From Pontibaca methylaminivorans (GTDB taxonomy: Bacteria > Pseudomonadota > Alphaproteobacteria > Rhodobacterales > Rhodobacteraceae), in the NCBI RefSeq assembly GCF_900156525.1, contig NZ_FTPS01000001.1, positions 434,001-498,000 on the forward strand: a DNA stretch of 64,000 bases. Reading direction: 5' to 3'. Positions 36,162-46,051 of this stretch are shown in pieces. Made by a program: the position numbers and the translations under genes. Below the pieces are notes generated by a model. That model saw only the letters and a list, made by a program, of their open reading frames with translations, did not search any database and was not told the origin of the DNA. How positions within the stretch are numbered: position 1 is the stretch's first letter; each line of letters starts with the position of its first letter.

Positions 36162-36368
36162 AGGGAGTTCCTGCGTGAACGATCAACATGGCAGGCAATC
36201 TAATGCCCCCAATGGCGCTTTCCACTTCCCGCGCGCAACGCTGGCGCGAATCCCCCGTTTCACGGTGTCCGGGCGGCGGAAACCGGCCGGTCGCGGCAGG
36301 GTTGCATGGAACCGCCCCCGGTCAAGCGGCCTCTGGCGGCGACAGGCGACCTGTGCTAGCGCGAGCCC

Positions 36369-37421
36369 ATGAGCGAGACCATCACCATCCCCTGCCCCGA
36401 CGACTGGCACCTGCACCTGCGCGACGAAGCCATGCTGCGCGCCGTCGCGCCCGAAAGCGCACGCCATTTCGCCCGGGCGATCATCATGCCGAACCTCGTG
36501 CCGCCGGTGGTGACGGGGGCCGACGCGCGCGCCTATCGCGACCGCATCCTCGCCGCCCTGCCGGATGGGCGCTTCACCCCGCTGATGACGCTCTACCTGA
36601 CCGAGGACACCGACGCGGATGACGTCGCCGCCGCCCATGCCGAGGGGCTGATCACGGCGGTCAAGCTCTATCCGGCCGGCGCCACCACCAATTCGGCCAG
36701 CGGCGTGCGCGATTTCGACCGGGTGCGCGGCGTTCTGGAGCGCATGGCGGACATCGGCCTGCCGCTCTGCGTTCACGGCGAGGTCACCGACCCCGACGTG
36801 GACATCTTCGACCGCGAGGCGGTGTTCATCGAGCGTATCCTCGACCCGATCCGCCGCGCGACGCCGGGGCTGCGGGTCGTGCTCGAACATGTCACGACGC
36901 GCGACGGCACCGATTACGTGCGCAGCGCCGAGACCGGCCTTGCCGCCACGCTGACGGCGCATCACCTCGTGATCAACCGCAACCACATCTTCGCCGGCGG
37001 GATCCGCCCGCATTACTATTGCCTGCCGATCGCCAAGCGCGAAACCCACCGCCGCGCGCTGGTCGAGGCCGCCACCTCGGGCGATGCGCGGTTCTTCCTC
37101 GGCACCGACAGCGCGCCCCATGCCGATGCGATGAAGGAATCCGCCTGCGGTTGCGCCGGCTGCTTCACCGCGCCGAACGCGATTCCCCTGCTGGCCGAAC
37201 TGTTCGAACGCGAAGGCGCGCTCGACCGGCTTGAAGGATTCGTATCGCGCCACGGGCCCGCCTTTTACGGGCTGCCGGTGAACCGCGAGACGCTCACGCT
37301 CAGGCGCGGCGCGCCGTTCACCTGGCCCGGGCGGATCGAGACCGGCGACGGCCCCGTGACCCTGTTCGATCCGGGTTTTCCCCTGCACTGGCACGCAACC
37401 CGCAACGAGGATTCCGCATGA
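36369..37421 (+). CDS. pyrC: Dihydroorotase (type II, PyrC)
   Basis: 350-residue zinc enzyme closing the pyrimidine ring. Metal ligands are His14 and His16 (DDWHLHLRD), the carboxylated Lys99 ([11 protein letters not shown]), His136 (CVHGE) and His174 (LEHVTT); Asp247 (LGTDSAPH) is the catalytic base. It follows a 207-base divergent gap from the OmpA-like gene. Its stop overlaps the pyrE start (ATGA). Confidence 0.95.
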   Translation: MSETITIPCPDDWHLHLRDEAMLRAVAPESARHFARAIIMPNLVPPVVTGADARAYRDRILAALPDGRFTPLMTLYLTEDTDADDVAAAHAEGLITAVKLYPAGATTNSASGVRDFDRVRGVLERMADIGLPLCVHGEVTDPDVDIFDREAVFIERILDPIRRATPGLRVVLEHVTTRDGTDYVRSAETGLAATLTAHHLVINRNHIFAGGIRPHYYCLPIAKRETHRRALVEAATSGDARFFLGTDSAPHADAMKESACGCAGCFTAPNAIPLLAELFEREGALDRLEGFVSRHGPAFYGLPVNRETLTLRRGAPFTWPGRIETGDGPVTLFDPGFPLHWHATRNEDSA

Positions 37422-38098
37422 TCCCGACCTCTTTCCCCCCGGCCGGCGAGATGGCGCGGCTCACGGCGCGGATGCTGCTGGAAATCGACGCCGTGCATCT
37501 GAACGCGGCCGAGCCCTTCACCCTTGCGAGCGGCCTGCCGAGCCCGACCTATATCGACTGCCGCAAGCTGATCTCCTATCCCCGTATCCGCGCGACGCTG
37601 ATGGATTTCCTTGCCGTCACGGTGCTGCGCGACGCCGGATTCGAGGCCTTCGACAACATCGCCGGGGGCGAGACCGCGGGCATCCCCTTTGCCGCGCTGG
37701 TGGCCGAGCGGCTGGGCCTGCCCATGACCTATGTGCGCAAGAAGCCCAAGGGCTACGGGCGCAACGCGCGGATCGAGGGCGAGATGCGCGAGGGCCAGCG
37801 CGTGCTGCTGGTCGAGGATCTGGCCACGGACGGGGGATCGAAACTTTCCTTCGTCGACGCGATCCGCGACACCGGCGCCACCTGCGCCCATACGGCGGTG
37901 ATCTTCTGCTACGGCATCTTTCCCGAAGGCATCGCCCGCCTCAGGGAACACGGCGTGACCCTGCATCACCTCTGCACCTGGTGGGACGTGCTGGCCGAGG
38001 CGAAACGCTCGGGCCGCTTCGATTCGGCCACGCTCGAGGGGGTCGAGGCCTTCCTTCGCGCGCCGCGCGAGTGGCAGGACGCTCGTCAGCGGACATAG
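37418..38098 (+). CDS. pyrE: Orotate phosphoribosyltransferase
   Basis: 226 residues, adds PRPP to orotate to give [23 protein letters not shown] is the orotate-binding N-terminus, [19 protein letters not shown] the flexible loop, and [18 protein letters not shown] the PRPP motif. Coupled to pyrC by a four-base overlap, so two successive de novo pyrimidine steps (PyrC, then dihydroorotate oxidation elsewhere, then PyrE) are co-expressed in part. Confidence 0.95.
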   Translation: MIPTSFPPAGEMARLTARMLLEIDAVHLNAAEPFTLASGLPSPTYIDCRKLISYPRIRATLMDFLAVTVLRDAGFEAFDNIAGGETAGIPFAALVAERLGLPMTYVRKKPKGYGRNARIEGEMREGQRVLLVEDLATDGGSKLSFVDAIRDTGATCAHTAVIFCYGIFPEGIARLREHGVTLHHLCTWWDVLAEAKRSGRFDSATLEGVEAFLRAPREWQDARQRT

Positions 38099-38193
38099 GC
38101 GGCGCGACGTCGCAGCTTGCCGGCGCCCGCAGCCACATGTTGACGCATGGCCCCCACATGCAGCAGTATGCGGTGGAAAGACGGGCCGGCGAT

Positions 38194-38202
38194 CTATCCA
38201 CA
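38194..38202 (+). other. Near-consensus DnaA box upstream of dnaB
   Basis: CTATCCACA differs from the DnaA box TTATCCACA only at the first base. It lies in the 275-base gap between pyrE and dnaB, with a -10-like TATACA right behind it. Otherwise nothing clear is seen in this gap. A chance match is possible. Confidence 0.3.
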
Positions 38203-38373
38203 GGTTATACAGTTTGCCCGTCGCCGCCGCCCCCTGCTATGGCGCGGTCAGAGGCATCCGGCATCGCGCCCGCATGACCTGACTTCCCGGCAGTCCGCCT
38301 GCGGGCGGTCATGGGCAGCGGCAGGCGGCGCAAAAGCGGCAGACGGGCGGATCACCACGAGGAAACGGGCAGC

Positions 38374-39867
38374 ATGACCACCATCACCAGCATCGGCCGC
38401 CCCGCCACGGAGGCCACCCCCGCCGAGGCGGCGCCGCATTCGATCGAGGCCGAACAGCAGCTTCTCGGCGCCCTGCTCACCAACAACGAGGTCTTCGACC
38501 GCGTCGCGAGCATCATCCGGCCCGAACATTTCTATGATCCGGTCCATGCCCGCATCTTCGAGACCGCCGCCGCCCGCATCGCCAAGAACGCGCTCGCCTC
38601 GCCGGTGACGCTCAAGGCCTTCATGGAACATGACGAGGGGCTGAAGGAACTTGGCGGCGCGGCCTATCTGGTGCGGCTCGCGGGGGCGGCGATCAGCACC
38701 TTCGCCGTGCGCGACTATGCGCAGATGATCTATGACATGGCGATCCGGCGCGAACTGATGGCGCTCGGGCGCGAGATCAGCGAAAAGGCGGCGCGGGTCG
38801 AGGTCGAAAGCGAACCCCGCGCCCAGATCGTCGAGGCCGAGCAGCGCCTTTACCAGTTGAGCGAACAGGGCCAGGTCGAAAGCGGCTTTCAAAGTTTCCT
38901 GCGCGCGGTCACCGATGCGGTCAATGTCGCCAACGCCGCCTATCAGCGCGACGGCGGGCTTGCCGGGCTCTCGACCGGGCTGTCCGACATCGACCGCAAG
39001 CTTGGCGGGCTGCATCGCTCGGATCTGCTGATCCTGGCCGGGCGGCCTTCCATGGGCAAGACAGCGCTGGCGACCAACATCGCCTTCAACGTCGCCCGCT
39101 GCTATCGCCGGGGCCGGCTTTCGGACGGCACCGAGGGCGCGGTGGATGGCGGCGTGGTCGGGTTCTTCAGCCTCGAGATGAGCGCCGAACAACTGGCCGC
39201 ACGGATCCTGTCCGAGGCCGCCGAAGTGCCGAGCGAACAGATCCGCCGCGGCGACATGACCGAGGCCGAATTCCGCCGCTTCGTCGAGGCGGCGAAGGCG
39301 CTTGAGGCCTGCCCGCTTTATATCGACGACACGCCGGCGCTGCCGATCAGCCAGCTGGCCGCGCGGGCGCGGCGGCTCAAGCGCACGCACGGGCTCGACC
39401 TTCTGATCGTCGACTATCTCCAGCTCGTGCGCGGCGCCGGGCGCAGCGAAAACCGGGTGAACGAGATTTCCGAGATCACCATGGGGCTCAAGGCCATCGC
39501 CAAGGAGCTTGATATTCCCGTGGTCGCGCTCAGCCAGCTTTCCCGTCAGGTCGAGTCCCGCGACGACAAGCGCCCGCAGCTTTCGGACCTGCGCGAATCC
39601 GGCTCGATCGAACAGGATGCGGATGTGGTGATGTTCGTCTTCCGCGAGGAATATTACGTCGAGCGCGAAAAGCCATCCGAGGACCGGCTCGATGAAATGG
39701 TCGGCTGGCAGGAACGCATGGAGCGCCTGCACGGCAAGGCCGAAGTCATCATCGGCAAGCAGCGCCACGGGCCGATCGGCACGGTCGAACTCAGCTTCGA
39801 GGGCCGCTTCACCCGGTTCGGCAACCTCGCCAAGCCCTGGCAGCAGGGCGACTCGGGCGGGTTCTGA
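38374..39867 (+). CDS. dnaB: Replicative DNA helicase DnaB
   Basis: 497-residue hexameric 5'-3' helicase of the replisome. N-terminal primase-interacting domain (about 15-120; HSIEAEQQLLGALLTNNEVF) and RecA-like motor (about 185-497) with Walker A AGRPSMGKTAL, Walker B LDLLIVDYLQLV, and DLRESGSIEQDADVVMFVFREEYY. An insert between Walker A and FFSLEMS (CYRRGRLSDGTEGAVDGG) is typical of alphaproteobacteria. GAGGAAA precedes the ATG at 38374. Confidence 0.96.
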   Translation: MTTITSIGRPATEATPAEAAPHSIEAEQQLLGALLTNNEVFDRVASIIRPEHFYDPVHARIFETAAARIAKNALASPVTLKAFMEHDEGLKELGGAAYLVRLAGAAISTFAVRDYAQMIYDMAIRRELMALGREISEKAARVEVESEPRAQIVEAEQRLYQLSEQGQVESGFQSFLRAVTDAVNVANAAYQRDGGLAGLSTGLSDIDRKLGGLHRSDLLILAGRPSMGKTALATNIAFNVARCYRRGRLSDGTEGAVDGGVVGFFSLEMSAEQLAARILSEAAEVPSEQIRRGDMTEAEFRRFVEAAKALEACPLYIDDTPALPISQLAARARRLKRTHGLDLLIVDYLQLVRGAGRSENRVNEISEITMGLKAIAKELDIPVVALSQLSRQVESRDDKRPQLSDLRESGSIEQDADVVMFVFREEYYVEREKPSEDRLDEMVGWQERMERLHGKAEVIIGKQRHGPIGTVELSFEGRFTRFGNLAKPWQQGDSGGF

Positions 39868-40072
39868 CCGGCCCCGCCCTGCCCGTCCGCCTGCGCGGGC
39901 CACACCCCGCCGCGGGCCTCTGGACCCTGTTCTTTGCCCTTGACGCCGTGAGAGGCCATGTCATGAACGACGCCATGGATGCCGCAATGTTCCAGGCGCC
40001 CCGACCGGGGCCGACCGTCATTCGTCCGCACCGGTGCGGATGCAGGGCCGCCGGCCCGAAAGGCGGCGGGCG

Positions 40073-40855
40073 ATGATCCTGCTGTCGCCGCTTGGTTGGG
40101 TTGGCCGCGCGCTGCTCGGGTTTCTGGCCGCGACGGGGCGGCTTGCGCTGTTCAGCATCGAGGCGATCAGCCATTTCTTCCGCCCGCCCTGGTATCCGCG
40201 CGAGATCCTGGGTGCCCTGATGCAGGTCGGCTGGCTGTCGCTGCCGGTGGTCGGCATGACGGCGCTGTTCACCGGCGGGGCGCTCGCGCTTCAGATCTAT
40301 TCGGGCGGCGCGCGGTTCAGCGCCGAGGCCGTCGTGCCGCAGATCGTCGCCATCGGCATGGTGCGCGAGCTTGGCCCGGTGATGGCCGGGCTCATGATCG
40401 CGGCCCGCGTCACCTCCTCGATCGCCGCCGAGATCGCCACCATGAAGGTGACCGAGCAGATCGACGCGCTGGTGACGCTGTCGACGCATCCGATGAAATA
40501 CCTGACCGCGCCGCGCGTTCTCGCCGGGCTCGTGACCGTGCCGGTGCTGGTTGCCGTCGGCGACGTGATCGGCATCGCCGGCGGCTATACGGTCGCGGTC
40601 TACAGCCTCGATTTCAATGCCGGCACCTATCTGCGCAACACGGTCGATTTCCTCGAGCCGCTCGACATCATCTCGAGCCTGGTCAAGGGCGCGGCCTTCG
40701 GGCTGATCGCGACCGCCATGGGCTGTTATTTCGGCATGAACTCGGGCCGCGGTGCCATGGGCGTCGGGCGGGCCACCAAGGACAGCGTGGAAATGGCCGC
40801 GGTGCTGATCCTCGCCGCGAACTTCATCCTGACCGGAGTGTTCTTCTCGCTATGA
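40073..40855 (+). CDS. mlaE: MlaE-family ABC transporter permease
   Basis: 260-residue inner-membrane permease for phospholipid transport between membranes. Five or six hydrophobic segments and the MlaE hallmark stretch VVPQIVAIGMVRELGPVMAGLMIAARV (about 92-118) with EIATMKVTEQIDALVTL. The ATG at 40073 is preceded by AAGGCGG. The ATPase follows with a four-base overlap. No mlaD or mlaB gene lies here, so other subunits must be elsewhere. The 205 bases before it hold only a 37-codon open frame (39963-40076) that I do not consider a gene. Confidence 0.9.
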   Translation: MILLSPLGWVGRALLGFLAATGRLALFSIEAISHFFRPPWYPREILGALMQVGWLSLPVVGMTALFTGGALALQIYSGGARFSAEAVVPQIVAIGMVRELGPVMAGLMIAARVTSSIAAEIATMKVTEQIDALVTLSTHPMKYLTAPRVLAGLVTVPVLVAVGDVIGIAGGYTVAVYSLDFNAGTYLRNTVDFLEPLDIISSLVKGAAFGLIATAMGCYFGMNSGRGAMGVGRATKDSVEMAAVLILAANFILTGVFFSL

Positions 40856-41598
40856 TCCGGCTCGAGAACGTCACCAAGGCTTTCGGGCCGAAACATGTCC
40901 TGCGGGGGCTGTCGCTCGAGATTCCGCGCGGCACCTCGATGGTCATCATCGGCGGTTCGGGCACCGGGAAATCGGTCACGCTGAAATGCATCCTCGGCCT
41001 GATCGAGCCCGACTCGGGGCGCATCACCGTGGACGGGGCCGAAGCGAGCGCCGGCGACCGCGACGCCTTCCTGGCCCGTTTCGGCATGCTGTTCCAGGGC
41101 GGCGCGCTGTTCGATTCGCTGCCCGTCTGGCAGAACGTCGCCTTCCGCCTGCTGCGCGGCAGCCTCAAGCGCCCGGCCCATGAGGCGCGCGAGATCGCGG
41201 TGGAAAAGCTGCGCCGCGTCGGGCTGACGCCGGATGTGGCTGACCTGCTGCCGGCCGAGCTTTCCGGGGGCATGCAGAAGCGCGTCGGGCTGGCCCGCGC
41301 CATCGCCGCCGATCCCGAGATCATCTTTTTCGACGAACCGACCGCCGGGCTCGACCCGATCATGTCGGGGGTGATCAACGACCTGATCCGCGAGATCGTG
41401 GTCGAGATGGGCGCGACCGCCATGACCATCACCCATGACATGACCAGCGTGCGCGCCATCGCCGATAACGTGGCCATGCTCCATGACGGGGTGATCCAGT
41501 GGACCGGCCCGGTGGCGAAGCTCGACGAGTCGGGCGATCCCTATCTCGACCAGTTCATCCACGGTCGCGCCACGGGCCCGATCGAAGCGGTAAGATAG
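40852..41598 (+). CDS. mlaF: MlaF-family ABC transporter ATP-binding protein
   Basis: 248-residue ATPase for the MlaE permease. Walker A GGSGTGKS (about 34-41), signature LSGGMQKRVGLARAI (about 138-152), Walker B IIFFDEPTAGLDP, and the switch His in TITHD are present. Its start overlaps the mlaE stop (ATGA). Together they form the core of a lipid-asymmetry transporter. Confidence 0.92.
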   Translation: MIRLENVTKAFGPKHVLRGLSLEIPRGTSMVIIGGSGTGKSVTLKCILGLIEPDSGRITVDGAEASAGDRDAFLARFGMLFQGGALFDSLPVWQNVAFRLLRGSLKRPAHEAREIAVEKLRRVGLTPDVADLLPAELSGGMQKRVGLARAIAADPEIIFFDEPTAGLDPIMSGVINDLIREIVVEMGATAMTITHDMTSVRAIADNVAMLHDGVIQWTGPVAKLDESGDPYLDQFIHGRATGPIEAVR

Positions 41599-41651
41599 AC
41601 GCCCGATCAAGGGCTTGCGTCCGGTTCCTCAACAGGCGAGCAACCTTTCTC

Positions 41652-43016
41652 ATGGCCAATGCACCCGCCTTTGTCTGTACTGCCTGCGGCGCCCGTCACG
41701 GCAAATGGTCGGGGCGCTGCGAGTCCTGCGGGGAATGGAACACCATCCGTGAAGAGACGCCGCTTGCCGCCGGGCCCGGCAGCCGCAGCCTCGGCGCCGC
41801 GCGCGGCCGCGCGATCGAGCTCAGCGACCTGTCCACGACCGAGACGCCGCCGCCCCGCACGCTGTCGGGAATCGCGGAATTCGACCGGGTGCTGGGCGGC
41901 GGGCTGGTTCCGGCTTCGGCGCTGCTGGTCGGGGGCGATCCGGGAATCGGCAAATCGACGCTGCTGCTGCAGGCGGCCGCCCATTTCGCCCGTGCGGGAC
42001 TCAAGGTCATCTACATCAGCGGCGAGGAAGCGGCAGCACAGGTGCGGATGCGGGCGCAGCGGCTCGGCCTTGAACAGGCGCCGGTGCGGCTTGCCGCGGA
42101 AACCAACCTGCGTGACATCCTGACCACGCTCGATGCCGAGCGCCCGGACCTTGTGATCATCGATTCGATCCAGACCATGTGGGCCGACAACGTGGAAAGC
42201 GCGCCCGGTTCGGTTACGCAGGTGCGCGCCGCGGCCCATGAACTGACCGGCTTTGCCAAGCGGCGCGGGCTGTCGGTGGTGCTGGTCGGCCATGTCACCA
42301 AGGAAGGGCAGATCGCCGGGCCGCGGGTGGTCGAGCACATGGTGGACACGGTGCTTTATTTCGAGGGCGAGCGCGGCCATCCCTTCCGCATCCTGCGCGC
42401 GGTCAAGAACCGCTTCGGCCCCGCCGACGAGATCGGCGTGTTCGAGATGACCGGCACCGGCCTTGCCGAAGTCGTGAACCCGTCGGAGCTGTTCCTGTCC
42501 GAGCGCGGCACGCCGAGCCCCGGCTCGGTGGTCTTCGCCGGCATCGAGGGCACGCGCCCGGTGCTGGTCGAACTGCAGGCGCTGGTGGCGCCGACGCCCC
42601 ATTCCCAGCCGCGCCGCACCGTGGTCGGGTGGGACGGCGGGCGTCTTGCCATGGTGCTGGCCGTGCTCGAGGCGCGCTGCGGCATCCCCTTTGCCGGACT
42701 CGATGTCTATCTGAACGTGGCGGGCGGGCTGCGGATTTCAGAGCCCGCGGCCGACCTCGCGGTGGCCGCTGCCCTGCTCAGTGCGCGCGAGGACGCGGCG
42801 CTGCCCGCGGAAACCGTGGTTTTCGGCGAGATCAGCCTGTCGGGCGCCCTGCGTCCCGCGCCGCAGACGGAAAACCGATTGAAAGAGGCGCGAAAACTTG
42901 GTTTCACCACCGCGATCCTGCCCGAAGGCGGCAAGACCGGCTTTGATCGTGGCATTCGGCGCACAGCCATCGCCGATCTGACCGGCTTCGTTGGCCAGGT
43001 CTTCGGTACCGGTTAG
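41652..43016 (+). CDS. radA: DNA repair protein RadA
   Basis: 454 residues, RecA-like branch-migration ATPase. N-terminal zinc finger CTACGARHGKWSGRCESCG (about 9-27), Walker A GGDPGIGKSTL (about 95), the RadA-specific KNRFG motif (VKNRFGPADEIGVFEM, about 255), and a C-terminal Lon-protease-like domain (from about 300) without catalytic residues. It starts 53 bases after mlaF. Confidence 0.95.
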   Translation: MANAPAFVCTACGARHGKWSGRCESCGEWNTIREETPLAAGPGSRSLGAARGRAIELSDLSTTETPPPRTLSGIAEFDRVLGGGLVPASALLVGGDPGIGKSTLLLQAAAHFARAGLKVIYISGEEAAAQVRMRAQRLGLEQAPVRLAAETNLRDILTTLDAERPDLVIIDSIQTMWADNVESAPGSVTQVRAAAHELTGFAKRRGLSVVLVGHVTKEGQIAGPRVVEHMVDTVLYFEGERGHPFRILRAVKNRFGPADEIGVFEMTGTGLAEVVNPSELFLSERGTPSPGSVVFAGIEGTRPVLVELQALVAPTPHSQPRRTVVGWDGGRLAMVLAVLEARCGIPFAGLDVYLNVAGGLRISEPAADLAVAAALLSAREDAALPAETVVFGEISLSGALRPAPQTENRLKEARKLGFTTAILPEGGKTGFDRGIRRTAIADLTGFVGQVFGTG

Positions 43017-43054
43017 GATCGCGACCTGCGGAAACGAAAGAATCGGCGAGGGAC

Positions 43055-43666
43055 ATGGACGGATTTACCATCATCGACGGCGTTGTTGCCCTGATCGTCG
43101 TGCTGTCGGCGCTCCTGGCCTATGCGCGCGGCATGGTGCGCGAGGCGCTGGCCATCGTCGGCTGGATCGTGGCTGCGGTGCTCGGCTTCCTTCTGGCGCC
43201 GCAGGTCGAGCCGCTGATCAGGGAAGTGCCCGTGATCGGAGATTTCATCGCCGACAGCTGCGAACTTTCGCTGGTCGCCGCCTTTGCCGCGGTCTTTGCC
43301 GTGGCGCTGATCCTGATGTCGTTCTTCACGCCGCTGTTTTCCTCGATGATCCAGCGCTCGGCGCTCGGCGGGCTGGATCGCGGGCTCGGCTTCCTGTTCG
43401 GCGTGGCGCGGGGCGTGCTGCTGATCGCGATCGCCTTTTTCGTCTACGATACCGCCTTCGGCGGCCAGAATATCGCCATGATCGACGACAGCCGATCGGC
43501 GCAGGTCTTTGCCCGCATGACCGGCCAGATCGAGGAGCGCAACCCCGAACGCGCGCTCGGCTGGCTCACCCGCCAGTACGAGGAACTCGTGGCCGGCTGC
43601 AATGCCGGCAGCGGCGCCAGCAACGATGGTGGCGCAAGCGCAACGTTGCCCGTCAACGAATCGTGA
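43055..43666 (+). CDS. cvpA: CvpA-family membrane protein
   Basis: 203 residues with four transmembrane helices (about 8-30, 33-50, 70-95, 108-130), e.g. MVREALAIVGWIVAAVLGFLLAP and the RGLGFLFGVARGVLLIAIAFFVYD region. The C-terminal tail is Gly/Ser/Ala-rich. CvpA is linked to envelope integrity and colicin V production, and its location just upstream of purF is conserved in many bacteria. Confidence 0.9.
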   Translation: MDGFTIIDGVVALIVVLSALLAYARGMVREALAIVGWIVAAVLGFLLAPQVEPLIREVPVIGDFIADSCELSLVAAFAAVFAVALILMSFFTPLFSSMIQRSALGGLDRGLGFLFGVARGVLLIAIAFFVYDTAFGGQNIAMIDDSRSAQVFARMTGQIEERNPERALGWLTRQYEELVAGCNAGSGASNDGGASATLPVNES

Positions 43667-43739
43667 TCCGTGGGTGACATCGCCCCGGCGAAGGTTTAAG
43701 TGAGGCTCACGTTCCTGCCACGGATTCGGATTTATTCCC

Positions 43740-45236
43740 GTGCCTGCATCTCGCACCCCCCCCTCGCTTCCCTTCGACGACGACGCCCTGCACGAAGAAT
43801 GCGGCGTTTTCGGCGTGATCGGCGTCCCCGACGCCTCGACATTCGTCGCACTTGGTCTGCATGCGTTGCAGCACCGGGGCCAGGAAGCCGGGGGGATCGT
43901 CTCATACGATCCGGACCGCGGCTTCAACAGCGCCCGCCACTTCGGTTACGTGCGCGACAATTTCACCTCTTCCGAGGTGATCGAAACGCTTCCCGGCGCG
44001 GTGGCCATCGGCCATGTGCGCTATGCCAAGTCGGACCAGCCGCGCCCGACGGCAATCCGCGACGTGCAGCCCTTTTTTGGCGAATTCGCCATGGGCGGGG
44101 CGGCGCTTTCGCATAACGGCAACATCACCAATGCCAATGCGCTGCGGCGCGAACTGATCGAACACGGCTCGATCTTCCAGTCCTCCTCGGACAGCGAATG
44201 CATCATCCATCTGATGGCGCGTTCGCTTCAGCGCGACATCCCGAGCCGCATGGAAGACGCGCTGCGCCGCGTCGAGGGCGCCTTTTCCATCGTCGCCATG
44301 ACCCGCACCAAACTGATCGGCGTGCGCGATCCGCTCGGGGTGCGCCCGCTCGTGCTGGGCCGGCTCGGCGATGCCTGGGTGATAAGTTCGGAAACCTGCG
44401 CCTTCGACATCATCGGTGCCGAATTCGTGCGCGAGGTCGAGCCCGGGGAACTGGTGATCGCGACCCGCGAAGGCATCGAAAGCCGCTTTCCATTCCGGCC
44501 GCGCAAGCCGCGGTTCTGCATCTTCGAACATGTCTATTTCTCGCGCCCCGACTCGATCCTGGGCGGACGCAGCGTCTACGAGACCCGCGAGGCGATCGGG
44601 CGCGAACTGGCGCGGGAAAACCCGGTCGAGGCCGATCTGGTCTGCCCGGTGCCCGACAGCGGCACCCCGGCGGCGATCGGTTACAGCCTCGAAAGCGGGA
44701 TCCCCTATGCCATGGGCATCATCCGCAACCAGTATGTCGGGCGCACCTTCATCGAGCCGACCGAGCAGATCCGCAACATGGGCGTGCGGCTCAAGCTGAA
44801 CGTGAACCGGGCCCTGATCCGGGGCAAGCGGGTGGTGCTGGTGGATGATTCGGTGGTGCGCGGCACCACCAGCCGCAAGATCAAGGAAATGATCTGCGAC
44901 GCCGGCGCGCGCGAGGTCCATTTCCGCATCGCCAGCCCGCCGACCGCCTGGCCCTGTTTCTACGGGGTGGATACGCCGCGGCGCGACAAGCTGCTGGCGG
45001 CGACCATGTCCGAGGACGAGATCTGTGCGCATCTCGGCGCGGACAGCCTCAAGTTCCTGTCGCTCGACGGGCTTTACCGTGCCGTCGGGGAAGCGAACGG
45101 GCGCAACAACGAATCGCCCCAGTATTGCGATGCCTGTTTTTCGGGCGATTATCCGGTCGCGCCATCGGACATGATCGAACAGGGCTTCAGGATGGAAACC
45201 CCGGCCCGCCGCAAGAAAAAGACCCCGGCCGAATAA
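43740..45236 (+). CDS. purF: Amidophosphoribosyltransferase
   Basis: 498 residues, first committed step of purine synthesis. A short propeptide ends with LHEE before Cys21 (CGVFGVIG), the N-terminal nucleophile exposed after autocleavage. GLHALQHRGQEAGGIV marks the glutaminase and VVLVDDSVVRGTTSRKI the PRPP site. Cysteines FCIFEHVY, PCFYGVD and YCDAC match the 4Fe-4S ligands of the B. subtilis-type enzyme, unlike the clusterless E. coli enzyme. The start is a GTG at 43740 without a clear Shine-Dalgarno. Confidence 0.94.
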   Translation: MPASRTPPSLPFDDDALHEECGVFGVIGVPDASTFVALGLHALQHRGQEAGGIVSYDPDRGFNSARHFGYVRDNFTSSEVIETLPGAVAIGHVRYAKSDQPRPTAIRDVQPFFGEFAMGGAALSHNGNITNANALRRELIEHGSIFQSSSDSECIIHLMARSLQRDIPSRMEDALRRVEGAFSIVAMTRTKLIGVRDPLGVRPLVLGRLGDAWVISSETCAFDIIGAEFVREVEPGELVIATREGIESRFPFRPRKPRFCIFEHVYFSRPDSILGGRSVYETREAIGRELARENPVEADLVCPVPDSGTPAAIGYSLESGIPYAMGIIRNQYVGRTFIEPTEQIRNMGVRLKLNVNRALIRGKRVVLVDDSVVRGTTSRKIKEMICDAGAREVHFRIASPPTAWPCFYGVDTPRRDKLLAATMSEDEICAHLGADSLKFLSLDGLYRAVGEANGRNNESPQYCDACFSGDYPVAPSDMIEQGFRMETPARRKKKTPAE

Positions 45237-45367
45237 TCCCGCGCGCAGGGTCCGGGCCGGTCCTTGCGCGGGCTGCCCCCCCGGGCCGGCGCGCCGGAAA
45301 TGACGGATCCCGCACGTCCCGCGCCAAGGGTCTTGACGGGTCGCCCGCAAGCAGCCACACCCGCCCC

Positions 45368-46033
45368 ATGGCAGATGAAGACAGAACCGAAAACGGCAGG
45401 ATTGCCCTTGTCACCGGCGCTTCGCGCGGGCTCGGGGCGGCCCTGGCCGAAGCGCTCGCACCCGCGTTCCATGTGGTGGCGGTCGCCCGCACCACCGGGG
45501 GGCTCGAGGAACTCGACGACCGCATCAAGGCGCGTGGCGGCAGCGCCACGCTCGCGCCCATGGATATCGCCGATGCCAAGGCCATGGCCGCGCTCTGCCG
45601 CAGCATTCACGACCGCTGGGGCAAGGTCGATCTCTGGTGTCATGCGGCGATCCATACCGCCCCGCTCGGCCCGGTGCCCCATATCGACGCCCGCCAGTGG
45701 GAAAAGTCGCTGAAGGTGAACGCCGGCGCCACGGCGACGCTGATTGCCTATCTCACGCCGCTGCTTGGGCGCGACGGGCGGGCGGTCTTCCTTGCCGACG
45801 ATCGCGCGGGGCAGAAGTTCTTCGGGGCCTACGGCGCGAGCAAGGCGGCGCAGATGGCGATGGCGCAAAGCTGGGCCGAGGAATCCCGCCGCACCGGCCC
45901 GGACGTGGTGATCGCCGCGCCCCGCCCCATGCGCAGCGCCCTGCGCGCGACCTTCTTTCCCGGCGAGGACCGCTCGGCTCTGGCCGATCCCGCCGAGGAG
46001 GCGCGGCGGATCCTGGCGGAACTCGGCCTCTGA
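45368..46033 (+). CDS. SDR-family protein (YciK-like)
   Basis: 221-residue short-chain dehydrogenase fold. The cofactor loop TGASRGLGAALAEAL (about 17-31) and YGASK (Tyr and Lys of the active site, about 155-159) are present. The position usually held by the catalytic serine reads FLADDRAG, so that residue seems absent, and oxidoreductase activity is uncertain. It lies behind purF on the same strand; the 131-base gap has a GC-rich inverted repeat but no T-run. Substrate unknown. Confidence 0.8.
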   Translation: MADEDRTENGRIALVTGASRGLGAALAEALAPAFHVVAVARTTGGLEELDDRIKARGGSATLAPMDIADAKAMAALCRSIHDRWGKVDLWCHAAIHTAPLGPVPHIDARQWEKSLKVNAGATATLIAYLTPLLGRDGRAVFLADDRAGQKFFGAYGASKAAQMAMAQSWAEESRRTGPDVVIAAPRPMRSALRATFFPGEDRSALADPAEEARRILAELGL

Positions 46034-46051
46034 GCCCCGAATGAGCCCGCA

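Noticed and set aside
33855-36203. Long plus-strand open frame opposite the OmpA-family gene
   Set aside because: Phe/Gly/Arg-rich low-complexity shadow of the acidic repeat region; the minus frame has a signal peptide and an OmpA domain.
38194-38202. DnaA-like box considered as part of a replication origin
   Set aside because: Only one near-consensus site, no AT-rich unwinding element or cluster of boxes; kept only as a weak site.
39963-40076. 37-codon open frame between dnaB and mlaE, with GAGAGG upstream
   Set aside because: No recognisable protein features, ends four bases inside mlaE; more likely untranslated leader.
45237-45367. GC-rich inverted repeat CCCGCGC/GCGCGGG after purF as a terminator
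   Set aside because: Long loop, no T-run, and the SDR gene follows on the same strand; too weak to call.
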